From Rhodobacteraceae bacterium SB2 (lineage in GTDB: Bacteria > Pseudomonadota > Alphaproteobacteria > Rhodobacterales > Rhodobacteraceae), in the NCBI GenBank assembly GCA_001642945.1, contig LGRT01000014.1, positions 186,001-250,000 of the forward strand: DNA of 64,000 nt. Direction: 5' to 3'. Below the pieces are notes generated by a model. That model was not told the DNA's origin. It was given only the letters and a program-made list of their open reading frames with translations, and did not search any database. The translations under genes were made by a program, and so were the position numbers. Positions 26,941 to 34,939 of the stretch are shown piece by piece (the stretch's first letter is position 1; each line of letters begins with the position of its first letter).

Positions 26941-28395
26941 TTATCCGTGATAGCTTGCCACAGTTTTTAAAGATGAAAACCCATAAAGCGCTTCAAAGCC
27001 TTTTTCGCGCCCATGGCCGGATAGGCCGCGGCCTCCAAAGGGCAATTCGACACCACCGCCAGCTCCGTAATTATTGATGAAGACCTGCCCCGATTTAAGC
27101 GTTTTGGCCAAGCGCATTTGGCGCGCCCCGTTTTGTGTCCAAAGGCTGGCGACCAATCCATAGTCAGTGCCATTGGCGATCTCTAACGCTTCCTCGTCAC
27201 TGTCAAAGGGAATGATAACCTGCACCGGTCCGAAAATCTCTTGTTGCGCTAGCCTATGGCTGGGGGCGACATCGCAAAACAGATGTGGTTTGACATAGGC
27301 CCCCGCGGCGGGGGCTGTGTCTGAAATTTGACCTGTCGCTGCCAAAGTTAGGTCATGGCCTTGACTTAGGAAGTTTTCGACAATCGCTTTTTGCCGCTGC
27401 GAAATCAGCGGCCCCAAATCGCCATCTTCTATCGCCGGCTTTGCAACCAGCGTCTGATAGCGGGCGGCCATTGCCTCAACAATTGTATCATAAAGGCTGC
27501 GCTGCACGAGAATCCGGCTGCTGGCCGAGCAGGTCTGTCCGGCATTTTGAATGCCCGCATTGATCAAAAAGGGCAGCGCTGCGGCGACATCCGCATCTTC
27601 AAACAGGATTTGCGGAGATTTCCCCCCCAGCTCCAAGGTCACCGGCACAACATTTTGCGCCGCTGCTGCCTGTACAAGCCGCCCGGTGGCCACCGAGCCG
27701 GTGAAACTAAGGTGATTGATGCCATCATGCGCCGCAAGCGCTGCGCCAGCTTGCGCGCCCAGCCCCGGCACCACGTTCAGAACCCCGCTGGGTAGGCCGG
27801 CCTGCCGCGCCAATTCGGCGAACATCAGCGCGCTAAGACAGGCTTCTTCTGCCGGTTTGAGAACGCAACAATTGCCCATCGCCAAGGCGGCCCCCACCGA
27901 ACGCCCAATGATTTGCATGGGATAATTCCAAGGCACGATATGCCCGGTCACGCCATGCGCCTCGCGCAATGTATAAACCGTATATCCCTCAAGATATGGT
28001 AGGGTTTCGCCGTGGATCTTATCGGCGGCGCCGCCGTAAAACTCCATATAACGCGCCATGGCAACAGCATCCGCGCGCGCTTGCTTAAGCGGTTTGCCCA
28101 CATCCAATGCTTCAATCTGCGCCAACAGCTCGACATGTTCTAAGATCAAAACGCCAAGCCGCACGAGCAGCCGGCCGCGCTCTAGCGCGGTGCTGCGCCC
28201 CCATTCGCCCCGCGCCGCCCGCTGCGCCGCCACCACAGCCAAATCGATATCTTCAGGTCGGCCATCCGCAATCGCAGATAAGGCCGCCCCGCTTGAGGGG
28301 TTGATCAATCCAAGCGTTTGATCGGTGCTGCTGGGCTGCCACTGGCCATCAATAAAGCAAAAGGCAGGGTTAAAGGGCAAGTTTGGAAGCGGCAT
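26941..28395 (-). CDS. NAD(P)-dependent aldehyde dehydrogenase
   Basis: 484 residues. Full-length ALDH superfamily member with the catalytic Cys289 in NAGQTCSAS, general base Glu255 in LELGGKS and the oxyanion Asn in PWNYP (about 157). Oxidises an aldehyde to the acid; the subgroup resembles betaine-aldehyde or gamma-aminobutyraldehyde-type enzymes, but substrate cannot be read from sequence. It follows the ABC ATPase gene by 3 bp in the operon. Together with the downstream SDR it could form a two-step alcohol-aldehyde-acid oxidation of a compound released by the P1 hydrolase; that link is inference. Confidence 0.92.
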   Translation of the reverse strand: MPLPNLPFNPAFCFIDGQWQPSSTDQTLGLINPSSGAALSAIADGRPEDIDLAVVAAQRAARGEWGRSTALERGRLLVRLGVLILEHVELLAQIEALDVGKPLKQARADAVAMARYMEFYGGAADKIHGETLPYLEGYTVYTLREAHGVTGHIVPWNYPMQIIGRSVGAALAMGNCCVLKPAEEACLSALMFAELARQAGLPSGVLNVVPGLGAQAGAALAAHDGINHLSFTGSVATGRLVQAAAAQNVVPVTLELGGKSPQILFEDADVAAALPFLINAGIQNAGQTCSASSRILVQRSLYDTIVEAMAARYQTLVAKPAIEDGDLGPLISQRQKAIVENFLSQGHDLTLAATGQISDTAPAAGAYVKPHLFCDVAPSHRLAQQEIFGPVQVIIPFDSDEEALEIANGTDYGLVASLWTQNGARQMRLAKTLKSGQVFINNYGAGGGVELPFGGRGLSGHGREKGFEALYGFSSLKTVASYHG

Positions 28396-28398
28396 GGC

Positions 28399-29988
28399 TT
28401 AAGCTCCTGTCAAGATTTTGGGCAGTTTCGGCGCAGCGCGGAGCAGCTGCTGGGTGTAAGGATGGGTGGGGGTATTCAGGATCGAAGCGGTTGGCCCCTG
28501 TTCAACAATCTCCCCCTCCTTCATAACCATACAGGTATCGGTGATGCTGCGCACAACTGAGAGATCATGGCTGATAAACAGATAGCTGAGGCCGTATTGC
28601 TCTGCCAAATCTGCGATCAGATCAAGAATTTGCGCCCGCACCGAGACGTCAAGCGCCGAAACCGCCTCATCAAAAATCACCAGTTTCGGGCGTGTTATCA
28701 AGGCGCGAGCGATTGCGATACGCTGGCGTTGGCCACCTGAAAATTCATGGATATAGCGGTCACGATCATCCGGGTTCAGGCCAACCGCGCGCATGACATC
28801 GCAGGTGCGATGCTCTTGATCTTCGCGCAGCGGTGGGCGCTCATAGAGATGAAACGCCTCTTGAATGAGCTTGGCCACTTTATGGCGCGGGTTGAAAGAG
28901 CCATAGGGGTCTTGAAACACCACTTGCAGATCCCGCCTGATGGCGGATGAAGCGCCCCAAACTGCCTTTCCATTCAGGGTGATTGTGCCCTTCTCGATTG
29001 GATCCAATCCCAATATTGCCCGCGTTAACGAAGATTTTCCGCAGCCTGATTCCCCCACCAGCCCCATCCGATCGCCTGTCTGAAGCGAAAAACTCACATT
29101 CTTGACGGCAATATTGCGGGGTGGTTTTATCCAGAGCCATGGCCGTTTGGCCGGATAACTGCGCCGGACATTTGCCACCTCTAGCAACGGCCTAGGGCTG
29201 TGTTCTGCGCTGGGTTGCCGCGCCATATGGCTGGCTGCTTGCAGCAGCTTTTGCGTGTACGGATGCGTGCTTGCCTTTAAAATTTTGCTTGTAGCTGCCT
29301 GTTCCACAATTTCACCCTGATGCATCACCGCGATACGATCCGCCATATCGGCCACCACGGCCAAATCATGGGTGATCATGATCAGCCCCATATCATCCTC
29401 GCGCACCAAGCGTTTGAGCAGCGCCAGAATTTGCGCTTGCGTTGTGACATCAAGCGCGGTTGTGGGCTCATCCGCGATGAGTAATTTTGGCTGTCGCGCA
29501 ATCGCTAGGGCGATCACCACGCGCTGCCTTTGACCACCTGATAATTCATGTGGATAGCGGCTCGGGGGCACGTGTTCGGGGGCCAGTCCAACCCGCCCTA
29601 GGATCGCGCCGGCGCGGTTTTGGGCCGCTGCTGCGTTTGTCTTTGGATCCAGTCGAAGCGCCTCAGCAACTTGCGCGCCAATGGTTTGTACGGGGTTTAA
29701 CGCGCTCATCGGCTCTTGAAACACCATCCCCATTATACCGCCGCGTTGGGCGCAAAGCTGCGGCTCGGTGAGGTGTAACAGGTTTGTACCATCCAGGGTA
29801 ATTTTTCCGCTCAACCCTGCGGCATCGGGCAGCAATTGCAAAAGGCTAAGCGCAGTCATCGATTTTCCAGAGCCGCTTTCACCTGTAAGCGCCAGAATTT
29901 CGCCGGGCTCCAGCGTGAAATTAAGCTGTTTTAAAATTGGGGACCCATAAAGCGTTAAGGTCAAATCCTGTACGTTAAGAAGGCTCAT
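28399..29988 (-). CDS. Peptide-type ABC importer, fused double ATPase
   Basis: 529 residues. Two ABC domains as in YejF or GsiA: domain 1 has GESGSGKSM (about 37-45), LSGGQRQRV and [12 protein letters not shown]; domain 2 has GESGCGKSS (about 310), FSGGQRQRI and LVIFDEAVSALD, where EAVSA departs slightly from the usual [13 protein letters not shown] and HPYTQQLL tails follow each domain, typical of oligopeptide importers. ATG 29988 overlaps the permease stop by 4 bp; reading further upstream in this frame runs into the permease gene. Energises the two permeases encoded upstream. Confidence 0.92.
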   Translation of the reverse strand: MSLLNVQDLTLTLYGSPILKQLNFTLEPGEILALTGESGSGKSMTALSLLQLLPDAAGLSGKITLDGTNLLHLTEPQLCAQRGGIMGMVFQEPMSALNPVQTIGAQVAEALRLDPKTNAAAAQNRAGAILGRVGLAPEHVPPSRYPHELSGGQRQRVVIALAIARQPKLLIADEPTTALDVTTQAQILALLKRLVREDDMGLIMITHDLAVVADMADRIAVMHQGEIVEQAATSKILKASTHPYTQKLLQAASHMARQPSAEHSPRPLLEVANVRRSYPAKRPWLWIKPPRNIAVKNVSFSLQTGDRMGLVGESGCGKSSLTRAILGLDPIEKGTITLNGKAVWGASSAIRRDLQVVFQDPYGSFNPRHKVAKLIQEAFHLYERPPLREDQEHRTCDVMRAVGLNPDDRDRYIHEFSGGQRQRIAIARALITRPKLVIFDEAVSALDVSVRAQILDLIADLAEQYGLSYLFISHDLSVVRSITDTCMVMKEGEIVEQGPTASILNTPTHPYTQQLLRAAPKLPKILTGA

Positions 29989-30806
29989 CGGGGGGCCTCG
30001 CGCAGTTTTGGATCCAGCAAGTCGCGCAAACCATCGCCCATCAGGTTGAGCCCTATCACGCTGAGGATGATCGCGCTTCCGGGCACCAACGCCAGATGCG
30101 GGGCGAAGCTGACCATGGTTTGCGCATCTGCGAGCATCCGCCCCCAACTGGGCGTGGGCGGTTGGGCGCCCAAACCCACATAGCTCAGGCCGGCTTCCGC
30201 CAAAATGCCAAGGCTGAATTGGATCGTGCCCTGCACGATCAGCAAATTGTTCAAATTGGGCAGAATATGCTCGATCGCGATGCGACCAGTCGATTTTCCG
30301 CAGACCCGCGCGGCCAGAATGAACTCGCGCTGCCAAAGGCTGAGCGCACCGCCGCGTGTTACGCGGGCGAAGACCGGGATATTAAAGATCCCAATCGCGA
30401 TGATTGCATTCACCGCACTTGCGCCAAAAAGCGCGGTGATCAATATCGCAATCACCAAAGAGGGAAAGGCAAAAATCAAATCATTGCTCCGCATGATGAC
30501 CTCGTCCAGCCAGCCACCTTGCCTTGCGCTGGCTGCCAGCCCGAGGGGCACGCCAAGCCCAATGCCAATGCCCACGGCCACCAAGGCCACCGCCAGCGAG
30601 GTGCGGGCCCCGACCATGATCATTGACAGCAAATCGCGCCCGAAATGATCAGTGCCGAACCAATGTGCCTGAGAGGCGCCCTGCAATTTTTCGCCGATGG
30701 AGAGCACGGTCACATCATAAGGCACCCAAATAAAAGAGAGCAGCGCGGTGCTGGCAATAGCTGCGCTGAGCAGAAGGCCGATGAGAAATGAGCCCCCCAG
30801 CTTCAT
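29985..30806 (-). CDS. Peptide-type ABC importer permease (DppC-like)
   Basis: 273 residues, about six membrane helices. It begins with a first helix (FLIGLLLSAAIASTALLSF) followed by the HWFGTDHFGRDLLSMIMVGAR segment typical of DppC/OppC. The ATPase-contacting loop appears as REFILAARVCGKSTGRIAIEH near residues 160-180. The C-terminus ends GDGLRDLLDPKLR. It overlaps the DppB-like gene (upstream) and the ATPase gene (downstream) by 4 bp each. Confidence 0.92.
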   Translation of the reverse strand: MKLGGSFLIGLLLSAAIASTALLSFIWVPYDVTVLSIGEKLQGASQAHWFGTDHFGRDLLSMIMVGARTSLAVALVAVGIGIGLGVPLGLAASARQGGWLDEVIMRSNDLIFAFPSLVIAILITALFGASAVNAIIAIGIFNIPVFARVTRGGALSLWQREFILAARVCGKSTGRIAIEHILPNLNNLLIVQGTIQFSLGILAEAGLSYVGLGAQPPTPSWGRMLADAQTMVSFAPHLALVPGSAIILSVIGLNLMGDGLRDLLDPKLREAPR

Positions 30807-31750
30807 GCTTGGCTCCGCAAGCGCGGATCAACCGCCGCATAGGCCAGATCGACCAGAAAGTTGACCATGATCACGGCAAAGACCAGCAGCATAACCACGC
30901 TTTCGACCACGATCAGATCGCGCTGGGTGATCGCCTGAAACACCAAACGGCCCAACCCGGGCAGAAAGAACACTTGCTCGATAATGATGGCGCCAGCCAT
31001 CAGAAAGGAAAATTGCAATCCAATAATCGTTAAAACCGGAATTAAGGCGTTGCGCAGGGCGTGGTGCCACAGCGTGGCGCGTTTGCTCAAGCCCTTGGCG
31101 CGTGCGGTTCGAATATAATCTTCGCCTAAGGTTTCGATCAACGCGCTGCGCATCACGCGCGACAGTATAGCCGCTTGCGGCAAGGCCAATGCGATCGCCG
31201 GCAAGGTCAGCGATTTTAACCCGCTGAACACACCATCATCCCATCCGGCGAAGCCACCGGCTGAAAACCAGCGCAGCTTAATTGCAAAAATCACCACAAG
31301 GATCATCGCAAACCAAAAATTCGGAATCGCAATCCCCAATTGCGTTGCGCCCATGACCATAGCATCGCCGCGTTTGCCGCGCTGCGCCGCTGCATAAAGC
31401 CCAGTTGGAAAAGCGATGAGAACGCTTAATCCCAGCGCATAAAGCGCCAATGGCAACGACACCCAGAGACGTTCACCCACCATATCGGCGATTGGGCTGC
31501 GATAGGTATAAGAGAGGCCAAAATCACCGCTCAGCATCCCGCCGATCCAAGAAAGATAACGCGCAAATTTACCCTGATCCAATCCCAGTTCTTTGCGCAG
31601 CGCCAGAATGGTATCGTCTTGGGCGTTTATTCCAAGCATGAAGGCGGCCGGATCTCCGGGCGCCACTTCGACCACCGTAAAAATGACGATAGAGGCCAGG
31701 CATAGGCTGATCAGTAAGGATAATAACCGCTTGAAAATATAGGGTATCAT
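30803..31750 (-). CDS. Peptide-type ABC importer permease (DppB-like)
   Basis: 315 residues. DppB/OppB-type permease: N-terminal YIFKRLLSLLISLCLASIVIF, then the PGDPAAFMLG loop, the TYRSPIADMVGERLWVSLPL region and the coupling loop [23 protein letters not shown] near residues 210-232. It ends AYAAVDPRLR, the usual C-terminus. It follows the binding-protein gene across an 89-bp gap that contains a terminator-like stem loop, and overlaps the next permease gene by 4 bp. Confidence 0.93.
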   Translation of the reverse strand: MIPYIFKRLLSLLISLCLASIVIFTVVEVAPGDPAAFMLGINAQDDTILALRKELGLDQGKFARYLSWIGGMLSGDFGLSYTYRSPIADMVGERLWVSLPLALYALGLSVLIAFPTGLYAAAQRGKRGDAMVMGATQLGIAIPNFWFAMILVVIFAIKLRWFSAGGFAGWDDGVFSGLKSLTLPAIALALPQAAILSRVMRSALIETLGEDYIRTARAKGLSKRATLWHHALRNALIPVLTIIGLQFSFLMAGAIIIEQVFFLPGLGRLVFQAITQRDLIVVESVVMLLVFAVIMVNFLVDLAYAAVDPRLRSQA

Positions 31751-31793
31751 TGGTTCAGATTAGGCACAGGCGATGCGCGGGTCCAGCGAAATA

Positions 31794-31817
31794 AAAGGGG
31801 GCCGTAAAGCCCCCTTT
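31794..31817 (-). terminator. Intra-operon terminator/stem loop after the binding-protein gene
   Basis: AAAGGGGGC (31794-31802) and GCCCCCTTT (31809-31817) form a perfect 9-bp stem with a 6-base loop. On the minus strand the stem is followed by TATTT. It lies 22 bp after the binding-protein stop and 43 bp before the permease start, the classic place for partial termination or mRNA stabilisation that lets binding protein exceed permease. Confidence 0.7.
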
Positions 31818-31839
31818 GGCGCCTTGTTTTCGCGCCGAT

Positions 31840-33327
31840 TTAATTCGCCCAGCTGACCCCTGTCAGATCCGTGGCTTGCGTGGGGGCATTTTCCCACAGA
31901 CCGCGGATTTTGGCATTTGCAACGGTTGGTACGGCCAGTTCGAACAAAAATCCATTCACATAATCTTCGGAAATGATCGTTTGTGCGTTTTGCAACATCG
32001 CGCTGCGGGTCGCCGGATCGCTTTCTGATCTGAGATCGGTCATCAAAGTTTGAAAAGCTGGATTGTCATATTGGAAGTAATAATCCGGACGCGCATAAAT
32101 TCCGATATCCATCGGTTCGGTATGGCTGACGATTGTGAGCCCATAATCCTTGCCGCGGAACACTTGCTCGAGCCATTGTGCCCATTCCAAATTACTGATT
32201 TCGGTTTGAATCCCCACCGCGCGCAACTGCGCTGCGATGATTTCGCCGCCGCGGCGTGCATAAGAGGGCGGCGGCAGTTTCAATGTGGTTTCAAAGCCAT
32301 TCTCAAACCCGGCTTCGGCCAAAAGCTGTTTGGCCAAATCAGGATCATAAGCCGAGTTGGCCGTCAGATCGAGATAGTCTGGATGGTGCGGCGCGAAATG
32401 CGTGCCAATCGGTGTGCCAACGCCAAACATCGCCCCGTCAATGATCGCTTGGCGATCAATCGCATGCGCGATAGCTTTGCGCACTTTTACATTATCCAAA
32501 GGCGGCATTTTGTTATTGGTAGAAAGAATAGTTTCGCCTTCTGTGGAGCCTACAATCACTTGAAAGCGCGGATCCGCCTCAAATTGTGGTAGGTTTTCAG
32601 GGGCTGGAAAATTCACGAACGCATCCACATCTTCGGCCATCATCGCCGCAAATCCCGCTGTGGGATCGGAGATGAATTTAAACGTTGCGCTTTCTAGTGC
32701 CGCAGGGGTTCCCCAGTAATCGGCGTTGCGAGTCAGCTCAATGCGATCACCCTGCACCCAATTGCTGAATTCAAACGCCCCGGTTCCCACTGGGTTTGTT
32801 TTGATATTTTCGATCGTTTCGGGGGCAACAATCACCGCATCGCCCCAAGCCATGTTGAACAAGAAGCTGCCATTGGCGGCGTCCAAACTCACTTTGACGG
32901 TCAGCGGATCAACAACGCTTACATCCGTAATGCCGGCGAACAGCGCCTTTTGGGCATTGGCACTGTCTTCCCCGCGCGCCCGATCTAATGAGAATTTGAC
33001 GTCTTGGGCATCCATGCTGCTGCCATCATGAAAGGTGACGCCGGCGTTTAAATGAAATGTATAGCTGGTGCCATCTTCGGAAATCTCCCATGATTTTGCG
33101 AGGCCGGGAATGATAGATCCGTCAGAGGCAAAGCGGGTAAGCCCCTCAAACACATTTGAATAAAGCACGCTGTCAATCGCGCCAGCCGCAGCGCTGGTGG
33201 GGTCTAAATGCGGGGGCTCGAGTTGCAGGGCAACGGTGAGATCGCTTTGCGCGGCGGCAACGGCGCCGCCAGTCAAAGCCAAAGCTGCGGCGCTGATTCT
33301 TAGAAGTCTTCCAGTCTTGATTGGCAT
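31840..33327 (-). CDS. ABC importer solute-binding protein, family 5 (peptide type)
   Basis: 495 residues. Signal peptide residues 1-26 (AAALALTGGAVAAAQ). Family 5 landmarks include EPPHLDPTSAA near the mature N-terminus, VTFHDGSSMDAQDVKFSLDR (about 100-119) and VGTGAFEFSNW. RKAIAHAIDRQAI follows in the second lobe. The group binds di/oligopeptides, nickel-like complexes or related amides; ligand cannot be told. It is the first gene of a seven-gene minus-strand operon (binding protein, two permeases, fused ATPase, ALDH, SDR, P1 peptidase). A stem loop follows its stop. Confidence 0.93.
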   Translation of the reverse strand: MPIKTGRLLRISAAALALTGGAVAAAQSDLTVALQLEPPHLDPTSAAAGAIDSVLYSNVFEGLTRFASDGSIIPGLAKSWEISEDGTSYTFHLNAGVTFHDGSSMDAQDVKFSLDRARGEDSANAQKALFAGITDVSVVDPLTVKVSLDAANGSFLFNMAWGDAVIVAPETIENIKTNPVGTGAFEFSNWVQGDRIELTRNADYWGTPAALESATFKFISDPTAGFAAMMAEDVDAFVNFPAPENLPQFEADPRFQVIVGSTEGETILSTNNKMPPLDNVKVRKAIAHAIDRQAIIDGAMFGVGTPIGTHFAPHHPDYLDLTANSAYDPDLAKQLLAEAGFENGFETTLKLPPPSYARRGGEIIAAQLRAVGIQTEISNLEWAQWLEQVFRGKDYGLTIVSHTEPMDIGIYARPDYYFQYDNPAFQTLMTDLRSESDPATRSAMLQNAQTIISEDYVNGFLFELAVPTVANAKIRGLWENAPTQATDLTGVSWAN

Positions 33328-33393
33328 GTTACTCTCCCTATTAAATCGGCCCTATGGGCCTGAGATGCTGCGGCTTGGCCGGCGCAGCTTATG

Positions 33394-33423
33394 CTAAACT
33401 ATAGGAATAAAATTCTATCTTAG
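33394..33423. promoter_or_regulatory. Imperfect inverted repeat upstream of the peptide-uptake operon
   Basis: CTAA.CTATA...AAT...ATT.CTATC.TTAG forms an imperfect 30-bp dyad 67-96 bp before the start of the binding-protein gene. On the minus strand a TATAGT hexamer (33404-33399) within it could be a -10 box, but no good -35 is visible, which would fit an activator-dependent promoter. Tentative. Confidence 0.25.
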
Positions 33424-33456
33424 GCTAGAAAATAAATCTGTTTGGCGCCAAAAGTT

Positions 33457-34275
33457 TCAGCTGCCCAAATCAAATTTTAAAGAAATATCGGCCACTTGAT
33501 CGCCCAAAAGGGCTTTTAAGGGCAACATTAGCGCGGTTAGAACGGCCCAGCCGCTGTTTAGGTTTGCCACTTTAATGCCAAGCCAGCCTTGGGGCGGCAT
33601 GTCCCCATGAAACTTGACCATACCATCAGAAATAAGCGTTTTACCATTCATTTTTATAATAATATTCTGGGCTGACCGCGTGGCCTTATTGTCGCGCATA
33701 TCTGGCAGGTCGGCGAAAAGCTCTAGCGTCATCTCTGCGTCGGGGCTGAGCGGTTGCGCGGTGGTTCCCTTAGCGTAAACGCGTGTTTTCTCCACGCGTT
33801 GTTCGATCGAAATTTGTACGTTTTCAACGGGTAAGCTTAAACCTGGATTGGCGGTAAAGGTTAAATTTTCAGCGGTTGCCGTTGCGCGCCATTGTGCGCC
33901 CTCGCTCTGGGTTACCGAGGCGCGCAAAGTTTGACTGGTGAGGCGCACGGGCTGACCTGCAAGCGTTAAATCATGCGTGTCGGGCCAAATAATAAGCCAA
34001 TGGGTCGGGGTGTAGGTCAGGCGCATGATTTGCAAAAACGCCGCTTGCCAATCGAATGTACCCGCAGCATTGCCGATTTGCGGGTTACGCAAGGTGACAT
34101 CATAGCGATTTGGAAATCCCATTTGGCTGATCTGGTCAAACTGAACTTGCCATCCGCTCTTTTCAGCCCCCGCGACCAGGGCCGCAATACCGGCCTTGTT
34201 GCGTTCCGCCCCCCAGAACCAAAACCCGGACCAAAGGATCGCGATACCCAATACGAGAATAATCAAACGTTGCAT
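33457..34275 (-). CDS. DUF2125 domain-containing protein
   Basis: 272 residues. An N-terminal membrane anchor or signal (residues 2-22, LIILVLGIAILWSGFWFWG) is followed by a periplasmic beta-rich body with the DUF2125 pattern (MGFPNRYDVTLRNPQ near 53-67, PTHWLIIWPDTHDL). Family function is unknown; the fold is suspected to resemble periplasmic lipid-handling or AsmA-like proteins, but I cannot show that here. Monocistronic by appearance, divergent from chaC with a 65-bp spacer. Confidence 0.85.
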   Translation of the reverse strand: MQRLIILVLGIAILWSGFWFWGAERNKAGIAALVAGAEKSGWQVQFDQISQMGFPNRYDVTLRNPQIGNAAGTFDWQAAFLQIMRLTYTPTHWLIIWPDTHDLTLAGQPVRLTSQTLRASVTQSEGAQWRATATAENLTFTANPGLSLPVENVQISIEQRVEKTRVYAKGTTAQPLSPDAEMTLELFADLPDMRDNKATRSAQNIIIKMNGKTLISDGMVKFHGDMPPQGWLGIKVANLNSGWAVLTALMLPLKALLGDQVADISLKFDLGS

Positions 34276-34340
34276 TCTTGGCCCCTTTCCGATCGCGGCA
34301 AATTAGTATTTACAGACACTAACTTGGAAGGGCCAGACAA

Positions 34341-34910
34341 ATGCAGATGTGGGTTTTTGGATATGGGTCGTTATTGTGGAACCCGGGCTTTGACTTTGTA
34401 GAAAAGCGGTTGGCGCGGTTAAGTGGCTATCGCCGTAATTTTTGCATGCGGTCGATCCACCATCGTGGCACGCCTGCTGCGCCTGGTTTGGTGTTAGCTT
34501 TAGACGCCGCCAACGCGGCGATCTGTGATGGTTTGGCCTTTCGCATCGCGCCCAAAGATGAAGCACAAGTTCTTGTTTATTTGAGAGAGCGCGAGCTGGT
34601 CTCATCCGCGTATTACGAAAAAACCGTGCGCTTGGATTTGCCAGAGGGCGGGCAGCTTGAGGCTTTGGCCTATGTGATCGATCAAACCAATGATCAATAC
34701 TGCCAAGGCTTGTCATTGGAAGAGCAAGCCCGCATTATTGCAACAGCGCGCGGTGGGCGCGGCGATAATAGTGAATATCTGTTTAAAACGGTTGAACAAA
34801 TGGAGAAGTTGTCGATCCAAGATGCTGATCTTCAATGGCTGGCACAAGACGTGCGTGCAAGGCTTGCCGAAAAGGGTCGGGGGGCCTCCCCCGGTGTCAG
34901 CCATGGATAG
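34341..34910 (+). CDS. chaC: Glutathione-specific gamma-glutamylcyclotransferase (ChaC-like)
   Basis: 189 residues. Cleaves glutathione to 5-oxoproline and Cys-Gly in the cytoplasm. The substrate-binding loop VFGYGSLLWNPGF opens the protein (residues 5-17), and a conserved Glu in AYYEKTVRLDL is the expected catalytic acid/base. SGYRRNFCMRSIHHRGT is also characteristic. Only 29 bp separate it from the MotA/ExbB-like gene, so a shared transcript is possible, though no functional link is evident. Confidence 0.9.
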   Translation: MQMWVFGYGSLLWNPGFDFVEKRLARLSGYRRNFCMRSIHHRGTPAAPGLVLALDAANAAICDGLAFRIAPKDEAQVLVYLRERELVSSAYYEKTVRLDLPEGGQLEALAYVIDQTNDQYCQGLSLEEQARIIATARGGRGDNSEYLFKTVEQMEKLSIQDADLQWLAQDVRARLAEKGRGASPGVSHG

Positions 34911-34939
34911 GCCCCGTTTCCCAATCAAGGTAAAACATC

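Noticed and set aside
28399-30336. Longer 645-residue form of the fused ATPase
   Set aside because: The extra N-terminal 116 residues come from reading the permease gene out of frame; the true start overlaps the permease stop as ATGA.
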